Source: a virus
DNA length: 64,000 nucleotides
IMG/VR virus record: IMGVR_UViG_3300032401_000690
Location: 62,001-126,000 of that record
Direction: 5' to 3' (one strand)
Below the pieces are notes generated by a model. That model worked only from the letters and a program-made list of their open reading frames with translations, was not told the origin of the DNA and ran no database searches. Positions 22,716 through 31,600 of the stretch are shown in pieces (the stretch's first letter is position 1; each line of letters begins with the position of its first letter). A program made the position numbers and the translations under genes.

Positions 22716-24236
22716 ATGAAAATAGAACTTAAATGTACCCATTGTAATCAATTATTCACAACGGATTATAAACACAGAGATAAACAATTTTGTGATAGAA
22801 CTTGTTATTTTAATTATGCAAGAGAAAATAAATTACTCGGTAAAACAAAGGATCCTAATGTTAGAGAAGAAAGAGAGTGCGTTCAATGTGGAATTAATTT
22901 TACTGAAAGAATAAAATATGAACGTAAACTATGTTCCAATGAGTGTAGAGAAAATTGGCAATTAATTGAATCTAATAAAAACAATAGAATAGATAAATCA
23001 AAAAAGAAACTATTGGAAAAATATGGTGTTGACTCAATATTCAAATTAGATGATTTTAAAAAAAATAAATCTCCAAGGTTTTTTGAAAAATATGGTGTTT
23101 ATCACCCAATGCTTGTACCAAAATTTGTTTCAAAACTTCAAGACACAATACGGAAAAAACATTTAATTAATTTAATACCAAAATTAGAAGATAAAAAAAT
23201 TGAACTATTAGATGATTATGTGACAAATAAATGTGGTAGTACTTCATATGTGTACAATTTTAAATGTAAGATTTGTGATAATATCTTTAGTAGTACCGTA
23301 ATGGGTTCGGGTAAAATCCCCATATGCCGTAAATGTTATCCAATAATTAAAAATTCAAATTTAGAACAAATCATTAAAGATTTTTTAAATAAAAAAAACA
23401 TTAAACACATAGATGGTGATAGGACAATATTAGAAGGGAAAGAAATTGATATTTTTTTACCTGAATTTAATTTAGGTATTGAAATTAATGGTAATTACTT
23501 TCATTCAGAGTTAGGTGGGGATAAAACAAAATTTTACCACATTAATAAAACAACTTTATCAAATAATAAAAACACAACATTAATACATTTTTATGAAGAT
23601 GAGATATTGTTAAAAACGGATATTGTGATTTCAAAATTATCAAGTAAATTAAATTTAAATAACACAATTTACGGTAGAAAGTGTGTTATTAAAGAAATCA
23701 CTAAAAAAGAATCAACTTTTTTTTTAAATGAAAATCATTTACAAGGTAATACAATTGATAAAATTAGATATGGACTTTTTTATGAAAATAATTTAGTGTC
23801 GGTAATGACGTTTGGTAAAAAAAGAAAATCGTTAGGAAATAAAATTAAAAATGATGGGGAATACGAGTTGGTTAGATTTTGTAATAAAAAATTCATAAAT
23901 GTGGTGGGGGGATTTTCAAAAATTTTAAAACATTTTATAAAGTTACATTCCCCAATCAAAATAGAAACTTTTGCCGATATTCGTTGGTCAGGGGTTAACT
24001 CATTAAAAACAGTTTACCACAAAAATAATTTTACATATGTAAGACAAACACCACCCAATTATTGGTATATTAAAACGGATAAATATATTAATAGACAACA
24101 TAGATTCTCATTTAGAAAAGATGTATTAGTAAGAGAGGGGTACGATAAAGAATTGACTGAATGGGATATTATGAAATTAAAAGGTTATGATAGAATATGG
24201 GATTGTGGGTCATTAAAATATGAACTTATTTTATAA
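22716..24236 (+). CDS. Homing endonuclease, Vsr-like (EDxHD/PD-(D/E)XK fold) with zinc fingers
   Basis: The protein has 506 residues. The N-terminal half holds several CxxC zinc-binding pairs: LKCTHCNQLF with FCDRTC, ECVQCG with LCSNEC, and FKCKICDN with ICRKCYP near 187-208. Near residues 243-265, EIDIFLPEFNLGIEINGNYFHSE-type sequence supplies the acidic and His residues of Vsr-like nucleases, as in the EDxHD homing endonucleases (I-Bth0305I type). The C-terminal ~200 residues include ETFADIRWSGVNSL and a Tyr/Trp-rich NYWYIKTDKY segment and probably bind DNA. It is flanked by two terminators between sheath and HAD-like genes, which indicates a freestanding insertion. Its codon use is strongly A+T biased (AAA, AAT). 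Confidence 0.78.
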   Translation: MKIELKCTHCNQLFTTDYKHRDKQFCDRTCYFNYARENKLLGKTKDPNVREERECVQCGINFTERIKYERKLCSNECRENWQLIESNKNNRIDKSKKKLLEKYGVDSIFKLDDFKKNKSPRFFEKYGVYHPMLVPKFVSKLQDTIRKKHLINLIPKLEDKKIELLDDYVTNKCGSTSYVYNFKCKICDNIFSSTVMGSGKIPICRKCYPIIKNSNLEQIIKDFLNKKNIKHIDGDRTILEGKEIDIFLPEFNLGIEINGNYFHSELGGDKTKFYHINKTTLSNNKNTTLIHFYEDEILLKTDIVISKLSSKLNLNNTIYGRKCVIKEITKKESTFFLNENHLQGNTIDKIRYGLFYENNLVSVMTFGKKRKSLGNKIKNDGEYELVRFCNKKFINVVGGFSKILKHFIKLHSPIKIETFADIRWSGVNSLKTVYHKNNFTYVRQTPPNYWYIKTDKYINRQHRFSFRKDVLVREGYDKELTEWDIMKLKGYDRIWDCGSLKYELIL

Positions 24237-24241
24237 TTAAC

Positions 24242-24271
24242 AAAAAAGGGAGACAAGTTCTCCCTTTTTTT
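24242..24271 (+). terminator. Rho-independent terminator
   Basis: AAAAAAGGGAGA pairs with TCTCCCTTTTTT around CAAGT; it closes the endonuclease transcript. Confidence 0.85.
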
Positions 24272-24278
24272 ATTTATA
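24271..24278 (+). promoter_or_regulatory. TATTTATA element that decides the start of the HAD-like gene
   Basis: TATTTATA ends at 24278 and overlaps the first in-frame ATG (24278). If the element is a promoter, that ATG is not transcribed and the ATG at 24293 is the start. Confidence 0.5.
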
Positions 24279-24292
24279 TGATATTTATTAAT

Positions 24293-25192
24293 ATGAATTA
24301 TAAAATCTTAACCAGACAAATCATTACCGAAATGGTAAATGAAATAGAAGAAAAACAATATGTTTTAAAGTATTATGCTTTTGATTGGGACGATAATCTA
24401 ATGAAAATGCCAACACAAATTGTTCTAAAGAATGAAGAAGGTAATGAAGTTGGTATGTCAACTGAAGACTTTGCGGAATATAGAACCGAGATTGGTGAAA
24501 AACCATTTAATTATAATGGTGAGACTATTATTGGTTTTGGTAATGATCCGTTCAGATATTTTAGAACTGCGGGTGATCAAAAATTCTTACGTGATATAGA
24601 AAACGCACCATTAGTAAGAGGTCCTTGGATGGATTTTGTTGAGGCGATTAACAACGGATCAGTATTCTCAATTATTACCGCTAGAGGTCACAACCCAAAT
24701 ACCCTTAAAAAAGGTGTGTATAAATTAATAATGATGGGTCGTGGTGGTTTAGATAAAGAACAACTAGTTGATAGTTTAAATATTTATAGACAAAAAATGG
24801 GACTTAAACCAATGTCTGATGAAAATACCTTAATTAAAGATTATTTAGATAGATGTAAATTTTATCCGGTAAGTTTTGGTGAAGGATCTGCAACCAACCC
24901 TGAAGAAGGTAAAGTTCGTGCAATGGAAGAATTTATAAGTTATGTGAAAAGATTATCACTTAGATTACAGAAAAAAGAATATCAATTTGTAAATGATGTG
25001 AGTAATAAATTTGTTCCAGTTTCACCTATGGTAGGATTTTCAGATGATGATATAAGAAATGTTGATGTTATGAAAAAACATTTTGAAAAAGAACCAGATA
25101 ATATATTAAGAACTTATCATACTAAAGATGATGAAAAAACTATGATAGAGCAACTAATTAATAGAACAATATTAAAAATTAAGTCAAAGTAA
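24293..25192 (+). CDS. HAD-like phosphatase/hydrolase family protein
   Basis: The protein has 299 residues from the ATG at 24293. Haloacid-dehalogenase motif I is YAFDWDDNLMKMPT (about 28-41; D at the nucleophile and +2 positions), motif II is SIITARGHNP (about 126-135; the Thr) and motif III/IV is VGFSDDDIRNVDVMK (about 246-260; paired acids). HAD enzymes remove phosphates from sugars, nucleotides or proteins through an aspartyl-phosphate. The middle third forms the cap region. The N-terminal MNYKILTRQIITEMVNEIEE helix is an extra segment. It sits between tail sheath and tail tube genes, which is an unexpected place for an enzyme. Substrate unknown. Confidence 0.7.
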   Translation: MNYKILTRQIITEMVNEIEEKQYVLKYYAFDWDDNLMKMPTQIVLKNEEGNEVGMSTEDFAEYRTEIGEKPFNYNGETIIGFGNDPFRYFRTAGDQKFLRDIENAPLVRGPWMDFVEAINNGSVFSIITARGHNPNTLKKGVYKLIMMGRGGLDKEQLVDSLNIYRQKMGLKPMSDENTLIKDYLDRCKFYPVSFGEGSATNPEEGKVRAMEEFISYVKRLSLRLQKKEYQFVNDVSNKFVPVSPMVGFSDDDIRNVDVMKKHFEKEPDNILRTYHTKDDEKTMIEQLINRTILKIKSK

Positions 25193-25215
25193 ATAGAAAA
25201 ATTATTACTCCGGTA

Positions 25216-25223
25216 TATTTATA
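25216..25223 (+). promoter_or_regulatory. TATTTATA element upstream of tail tube gene
   Basis: CCGGTATATTTATAATAAAAAC, about 38 bases before the tube ATG at 25261. Confidence 0.6.
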
Positions 25224-25260
25224 ATAAAAACAATAAACTAAAAATTAAAATAAAAAAATT

Positions 25261-25749
25261 ATGGCTGATTTATTAATGAAAATGCCAGTTCCTTACGAAC
25301 CGAAAAGACAGAACCGATTTATAGTAAGATTCCCATCATCGTTGGGGATAAACGAGTGGTTTGTTGAAAGTGCTGCAAGACCATCAATTAAAATCGGTTC
25401 AACAGAAATTCAATTCCTAAATACTTCAACATTTGTTGCTGGTAGATTTAACTGGGATCCAATTACTGTTAAATTCCGTGATCCAATTGGACCATCTGCT
25501 TCTCAAGCATTAATGGAATGGGTTCGTTTATGTGCTGAATCTGTTACGGGACGTATGGGATATGCCGCAGGATACAAGAAAAATGTTGACATTGAGATGT
25601 TAGATCCAACAGGTGTTGTTGTTGAGAAATGGATATTAGAGGGTACATTCTTAACAGATGTGAATTTTGGTTCATTAGGTTATAGTACTGACGCATTGGC
25701 TGATATTAGTGCAACTTTACGAATGGATCGTTGCATCCTCGTGTATTGA
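25261..25749 (+). CDS. Tail tube protein (T4 gp19-like)
   Basis: The protein has 162 residues, the same size as T4 gp19 (163). The sequence KRQNRFIVRFPSSLGI, then WDPITVKFRDPIGPSASQAL, then KKNVDIEMLDPTGVVVEKW and GTFLTDVNFGSLGYS follows the two-sheet tube fold shared by gp19, Hcp and related proteins: strand pairs, the DP.G loops and a central helix (LMEWVRLCA). Hexameric rings of it stack to form the tube through which DNA passes. It lies downstream of the sheath as in T4, though separated from it by an endonuclease and the HAD-like gene. It has its own promoter element and a terminator, fitting its need for high copy number. Confidence 0.92.
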   Translation: MADLLMKMPVPYEPKRQNRFIVRFPSSLGINEWFVESAARPSIKIGSTEIQFLNTSTFVAGRFNWDPITVKFRDPIGPSASQALMEWVRLCAESVTGRMGYAAGYKKNVDIEMLDPTGVVVEKWILEGTFLTDVNFGSLGYSTDALADISATLRMDRCILVY

Positions 25750-25770
25750 AATTTATACTTAAAAATAATA

Positions 25771-25808
25771 AAAACCTGCAAGATTTACAATAGTCTTGTG
25801 GGTTTTTT
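25771..25808 (+). terminator. Rho-independent terminator after tail tube gene
   Basis: AAAACCTGCAAGA (25771-25783) pairs with TCTTGTGGGTTTT (25794-25806; two G-T pairs), then more T. Confidence 0.85.
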
Positions 25809-25854
25809 ATTTACTATGGTCTAATGTGAATTATTTTTTAATAAAAAGAATTAT

Positions 25855-26619
25855 ATGGAAAATGATGCGTCACAATATGGACAAATGGATTTTAATTTAC
25901 CACACGATGTGGTACAACTTCCTTCAAGAGGAGTATTTTATAAATCTAAAAAGAAAAGTGTAAAAGTTGGATACTTAACGGCATCTGATGAAAACATTTT
26001 ATCAAATATAAATTCCAACAAAACAATTAAGGAATCAATAGTTTTACCATTATTAAGAGGTAAAATATATGAATCTGATCTTAGGCCCGAAGATTTGTTA
26101 GATGGTGATGTTGAGGCGTTGTTATTATATCTAAGAAATACTTCATTTGGTCCTGAGTATGTTGTGACACTTAAAGATCCTGGAACGGGAAAAGAATTTG
26201 AGGCAACAATTCTTCTTGACGAATTAAATATTCAAAAAACTGAAGAACAACCTAACGATGAGGGTTATTTAAAAACTACTTTACCTAGAAGTAAGTCAAG
26301 TGTTACTTTGAAGTTTTTAACTATGAGAGAAAATATTGAGATTGATCACATTCTTGAGTCGTATCCTTCAGGGATTATACCACCAACGCACACATTAAAA
26401 TTAAGTAAAATGATTGTTGATATTGATGGTAATAGTGATAGAGGTGATATCTCAAAATTTATTGAAACAATGCCAATTATGGATTCAAAACATATTAAAA
26501 AATTTATGTCCAATAATGAATCTAGATTAGATTTAAATAAAGAAGTTATCGCCCCATCAGGAGAAAGAGTGAACGTAAGTATCGCTTTTGGGGTGGAGTT
26601 TTTTCGGCCTTTCTTCTAA
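25855..26619 (+). CDS. Baseplate hub assembly / tail assembly chaperone protein (T4 gp26-like)
   Basis: The protein has 254 residues. The segment VVQLPSRGVFYKSKKKSVKV, then GYLTASDENILSNINSNKT, IKESIVLPLLRG and DLLDGDVEALLLYLRNTSFG matches the T4 gp26 baseplate family (LP..G.FY, MTA..E.IL, G.R..LL...R...YG). In T4, genes 26 and 51 are adjacent and both act in hub assembly; in other myophages the equivalent pair are tail assembly chaperones made from one frameshifted message. It is followed in the +1 frame by a gp51-like segment, overlapping the last 32 bases. The 3' end contains GGGGTGGAGTTTTTTCGG, a plausible +1 shift site. Confidence 0.72.
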   Translation: MENDASQYGQMDFNLPHDVVQLPSRGVFYKSKKKSVKVGYLTASDENILSNINSNKTIKESIVLPLLRGKIYESDLRPEDLLDGDVEALLLYLRNTSFGPEYVVTLKDPGTGKEFEATILLDELNIQKTEEQPNDEGYLKTTLPRSKSSVTLKFLTMRENIEIDHILESYPSGIIPPTHTLKLSKMIVDIDGNSDRGDISKFIETMPIMDSKHIKKFMSNNESRLDLNKEVIAPSGERVNVSIAFGVEFFRPFF

Positions 26620-26758
26620 TCACACCGCACATATATTAGATGAATATTATCTATTAGCAAAAATTTTGAGAACTTCTTATACCGAATTTATGAAAATGCC
26701 AACATATATTCGTAGATATCTTATTGATAAAATTGTTGAGGAACATAAAAAACAATAA
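26588..26758 (+). CDS. gp51-like small tail-assembly segment in the +1 frame of gp26
   Basis: In the +1 frame relative to gp26 an open frame encodes HILDEYYLLAKILRTSYTEF followed by MKMPTYIRRYLIDKIVEEHKKQ. This has the 'F..(I/V)..MP...RR(F/Y)...K..EE' pattern of T4 gp51-type proteins. No ATG precedes the conserved part; the options are a TTG at 26588 (56 residues) or fusion to gp26 by +1 frameshifting at TTT TTT CGG (26599-26607). It is too short to be called by size filters and fills the gap before the tape measure gene. The gene is well supported; how it is started is not. Confidence 0.7.
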   Translation: MGWSFFGLSSNHTAHILDEYYLLAKILRTSYTEFMKMPTYIRRYLIDKIVEEHKKQ

Positions 26759-26790
26759 GAAAACTATTTATTGTAAAATATTGATTATTT

Positions 26791-28590
26791 ATGATGGCAG
26801 ATGAAAAGGCTCCCAGTGTTGATTCAGGAAATGATTACCTAGGATTTGATGTTGTTTCACAACTAAGTACATTATGGCAAAAACCCACAAATGTACTTAA
26901 TCAAATTGGAACTGTTATGGAGGGTGCTTTAAAAGCAATACCCAAAGCCATTGCGGATTTAGATTCAAAATCGGCAGTTTTAATAAATGCTCTTGGTGTT
27001 GGTAGTGGTAGAGGTGCGGAATTAACACAAACACTTGCTAGGGCAATTCCACAATATTTAGAATTAGGTTTAAAATCTGGTAAAGTTGTTGAAGATCAAC
27101 AAAAATTAATTGAGGCATTTAATGTTAATTTAAGATTGACTGATAAGCAACTTGTTGAATTGGCAGCAACGGCAATGGTTACGGGTCAGGCTGGTGAATT
27201 AATGGGTAAAAGTTTCATGGATGTTGGTATTCCATTATCAATGGTTGGTGATAGAATGAAAGAAGTTGTTGAGGTTGCAAACCAAGCGGGGGTAACTGTT
27301 AAGTCAGTTTCGGCTGGTGTTGTTAAGAATCTTGACAAAATGAATATCTACAATTTTGAAGGTGGTGTTAAAGGTTTGGCAAAAATGGCGGCACAGGCAT
27401 CAAGGTTAGGTATTGATATGGAAAAAATATTCACTGTTACTGAGAAGGTATTTAATCCTGAAGGTGCTATTGAGATGGCGGCCGGACTCCAAAGATTAGG
27501 TGTTACATCAAGTGAAATGTTAGATCCATTGAGATTAATGGATTTGGCTCAAAATGACCCTGAAGAATTACAAAATCAAATTGTTAATCTTGGTAAAGAA
27601 TTTACTGTTTTTAACAAACAAACCAACTCATTTGAAATATTACCAGGGGCTAAGAGAAGAATGCAGGAAATTGGTAAGGAACTTGGTATGACAGGTGGGG
27701 AATTCCAAAAAATGACTCTTAATGCCGCAAATTTTGATATGAAATTAAAATCAATCAAATTTGCTACTGGAGTAAAAGATGAGGATAAGGAATTAATTGC
27801 GACTATGGCACAGATAAATAAGTCGGGTGTTGCGGAGATTAAAGTTCGTCAAATGGTTACCGATAAGGAGGGTAAAGAAACTTGGACGGGTAAATATGAT
27901 GTAAAAGATGTTGATAAACTAACTCCTGGTGATATAGAAGCATTAAAAGAGGAAGAAATGCTTCAGGGAGCAACTATGGAAGATATTGCTAAACAACAAT
28001 TATCGCAATTAGTAACATTAAATGGGGCAATTGATAGATTAGGTGGTAGTGTTGCTTATGGTGTTGCGGGAAGTAAAACTGTTCAGGATAAGTTTAAAGG
28101 TGGAGTAAAAGAGGCAACAGAGGGAATAAATAAACTTAAACCATCTGTTACTACCGAAACTGTTGGTGATAATTTAGATGGTACTATGAAGTCAATAATG
28201 AGTTATATAGATACATTAAATTTAAATATGGGTACTATAACTACAGGTTTAGGAACTATTTATGACTATGTTAGTGATTATATTAAGGATCTTGGGGTTA
28301 AATTCCCAACATTAACAACATCAACCGCGACACCGGCAGGAACTACAACAAGTTCTGCAAGTAGTTTAGCGGCCGCTGCCGGAACCACTACACCTCCACC
28401 ACCAACAACAACGACAAATATTGCAATGACACATACATTTGATTTTAAAAATTTACCATCAAATGCTAATACTGCGGATATAAAGACAATGGTAGAGAAG
28501 GCAATAGTGGATGGTTTTAAAGATATCTCACAAGATCAGGCTCAAAACATTATTAAAGTTGGTAGTGGGTCTAATTATGGTTTAACCTAA
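26791..28590 (+). CDS. Tape measure / hub protein (T4 gp29 position)
   Basis: The protein has 599 residues; T4 gp29 has 590. It is mostly helical with Ala, Gly, Lys and Leu rich stretches: SQLSTLWQKPTNVLNQIGTV, KAIPKAIADLDSKSAVLINA, GLAKMAAQASRLGIDMEKIF, and DPEELQNQIVNLGKEF. A Thr/Ala/Ser/Pro-rich linker lies near 510-550 (TTSTATPAGTTTSSASS and a PPPPTTTT run). The gene follows gp26/gp51, as tape measures follow tail chaperone genes. It probably spans the tube lumen and sets tail length. Two adjacent ATG codons start it (26791 and 26794). The function is supported by size, helical composition and position rather than a signature motif. Confidence 0.65.
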   Translation: MMADEKAPSVDSGNDYLGFDVVSQLSTLWQKPTNVLNQIGTVMEGALKAIPKAIADLDSKSAVLINALGVGSGRGAELTQTLARAIPQYLELGLKSGKVVEDQQKLIEAFNVNLRLTDKQLVELAATAMVTGQAGELMGKSFMDVGIPLSMVGDRMKEVVEVANQAGVTVKSVSAGVVKNLDKMNIYNFEGGVKGLAKMAAQASRLGIDMEKIFTVTEKVFNPEGAIEMAAGLQRLGVTSSEMLDPLRLMDLAQNDPEELQNQIVNLGKEFTVFNKQTNSFEILPGAKRRMQEIGKELGMTGGEFQKMTLNAANFDMKLKSIKFATGVKDEDKELIATMAQINKSGVAEIKVRQMVTDKEGKETWTGKYDVKDVDKLTPGDIEALKEEEMLQGATMEDIAKQQLSQLVTLNGAIDRLGGSVAYGVAGSKTVQDKFKGGVKEATEGINKLKPSVTTETVGDNLDGTMKSIMSYIDTLNLNMGTITTGLGTIYDYVSDYIKDLGVKFPTLTTSTATPAGTTTSSASSLAAAAGTTTPPPPTTTTNIAMTHTFDFKNLPSNANTADIKTMVEKAIVDGFKDISQDQAQNIIKVGSGSNYGLT

Positions 28591-28620
28591 TGTTGGTTAA
28601 TAAAAAAAATACATCTAAGG

Positions 28621-28628
28621 TATTTATA
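28621..28628 (+). promoter_or_regulatory. TATTTATA element
   Basis: AAGGTATTTATAAGATAAAGG, 15 bases before the ATG at 28644; may drive the giant baseplate operon to about 40.6 kb. Confidence 0.5.
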
Positions 28629-28643
28629 AGATAAAGGTTAAAT

Positions 28644-31600
28644 ATGTCAGATAGTATATTATCATTTGCGTCATCGTCATCATTTAGAAACAAATTAATT
28701 GCGAGGAATTTAGCACCTTATCAGGTGCAAGGTGCGTATACTGCCCCTTCTGGAAATGTAACTTATGAGGCAACACCATTAGCGGATAGTAATGTAATTG
28801 ACTCACCTGATACGTTAATTTCAACAAATCAAGGGGCAAATCAACTTTATACGTTAAATGAGTATGGTCCTGAAGGTGGGTATAGTGGAAAATATAATGT
28901 ACCGGGAGCACCTTACCCTGTTGAACCAAATAAAGGACCTTACGATCCAAATGATACGATATTAGATTTAATTAACGAATTTTATATTGATACCGCATAT
29001 ATTCAAAATAAATATGGACCTGAAGGTGGGTATAAAGATTTGGTCGTTGTTACAGATGTTATTACATCAGGTAAGATGTATTTACCATATTGGGATCCAT
29101 CAATTTTTGTTCCATCATTTTATTCTCCGTATGAAATATTAAGTAGTAGTAATCCAAATGGATCTAGTGGGTCTTTATCACAAGATTCATATCTTGCAAA
29201 GATTGGAGCGGCACAACTAAAGGGGTATTTTGAGGATAGGATTGCATTAGAAATCCAACAAATGACAATTGGGTCAATTAATTTGGATACGTTGTCTGAT
29301 CCGTTCAGTGCGAGTTTATTGGCATCAGGACAACAACCATTTTTCATTAAAAATTGGAAAATTACGGTACCTGAAAGTCCGGTATTTGCCGCAATATCAT
29401 TTGCAAATAGATTAACGGGGACATATTTTCCTGTTTCATTTATTCCTGGTGATTATTTTGATGAGAATGATCCTGTTGGTAATGTTCCATCATCATTAAA
29501 TACGGCTAATAATTTAACGGGTGGTGCTTTAGGACCTATATTAAATAAATTTAGAAATCCGTCAGAGATATTTTTGGCAAATACGGGTAATGGACAACAA
29601 TCAGTATTGTTTGCAACATTAGATTATAATATATATAGACCACAATACCAAAAGAACCTCATCCAAGGGGTGTCAAGTGCAATCAATAACTTATTTGGTG
29701 GAGGGTCGGCATCTGTTGGTGGTTATTATGTTGGTAGTGTTGATTCGGAACCAAGTCAAATTACAACACCCGCAAATGAAGTTGCCGTTGATAGATTTGG
29801 TAAACAGGTTGGAACTATTGTTTATGGTCCTGATGAACTTGCCAAACTATATGAAGGCAATGAGGATAAAATAAATTTTGGATTAAAGGCGAAATCATAT
29901 ACTGATGGTGATGGTACGGATGGTAAATTTGTATGGACATCACCAAAATATAAAGACAATGCAGGATTTAAGGTTGGACCTGGTGGGCAGAACTTCCAAA
30001 AAGATGAAGAGTTTAACATTATTGAAAGTCAATACGGACAAAACCTTTCAACGGGTATAGAATATAAGGGAGGATCTATTTTAGATAACACCCAACGAAT
30101 TGTACAGGCCGCGGACAATGTCCAAGGTGCAAAAAGATTAAAACACGTTGGTAACGCAATTAATCAAGTGTCAAAAGTATTCAACGATGGATATAAAGAG
30201 ATGACTAAAGGATCACAAGTTATTGCATATTACGATCAAAGTACGGGTGAAAATACAATTGGTGTTAGTGGTTTTGAAGTTGGTAAAGAATATTGTAGAG
30301 TATTCCAAAAAGACACACCATATTTAACATACGCCGATTTACAAAAAACTGATGGTATAACAACATCAGGTAGAAAGTTTAGTTATTCTATCTTTGATAA
30401 TACCTATAACTTGAATATTGCACCAATAAGAAATCCGGGATCAACAAATATTGTTGATGGTAAAGTTAAAAAATATATGTTCTCATTGGAGAATTTGGCG
30501 TGGAGAACATCAGATCAACCAGGTTTTACATATGATGATTTACCTACTTGTGAAAAAGGTCAAAATGGGGGTAGAATAATGTGGTTTCCACCTTATGATA
30601 TAACATTTAGTGAGGATAGTAAGGCAAATTGGAACCCTACATCATTTTTGGGTAGACCTGAACCAATATATACCTATAAGAATACGACAAGAACGGGAAG
30701 TTTAAGTTGGAAGATAGTTGTTGATTCACCCGCGATGATGAACACAATTGTTGAAAAACAATTAGCAAATAGAAGTTCTCAAGAGATAAATTCTATTATG
30801 GATTCATTTTTTGCGGGATGTGTTAAATACGATATCTATGATTTGGCAGCAAAATTTAATACAATACCGACAAGTGAGTTATATACATATCAACAAATAC
30901 TTAATGACCCAAGATTAACACCTGAAGAATATAATAATATAATAAAAGAAGTTCCGGTGGATAAGGAAAGTGGTACGGTTACTGCTCCTGGTAAAGGAGC
31001 TGACGATGGTCCTGGAACTAAAACCGACAATAAAGATACGGTAGTTGCGAATGCTACTGATCCAATATCATTAGATGTGTTAAATGCATATTTAGGTTAT
31101 GGGTTTTATTTTGAAAATGATTCACCATATTATAATCCAAACATTAAAAACCCTTCGGCTGATGATGAATGGAAAATTCAAGGACCATTAGGAAGACCAC
31201 CGGCATCACAAGTTGATGGATCATCATTCACTTATGTTGATTACTATAATTATTATATTGGATTACAGGGGACATATAATACTAAGGCACCTGAAATTGT
31301 TTGGGCATCAACTGGATCAACTTTAGATCAAGGAACAACATTTACTAAAAGTGCTATTGACCCATTCTTTTCTGATGTTGTTAAATATAATTTTGAAACA
31401 TTACAAAAGGATTTTATTACATCATTAACAAAAATTCTTGTGGATATGAAAGGTAGTGTTACTATTACGATGGAAGGATCCGCATCACCAATTCAAAATG
31501 AGACCTATAATAAATTTCTTTCTGATAGAAGAATTAATTCAGTTATTGCGTGGTTAGCAAGTTTAGATTTTGGGGAACTTAAAGGTCAAAAATATATTGA

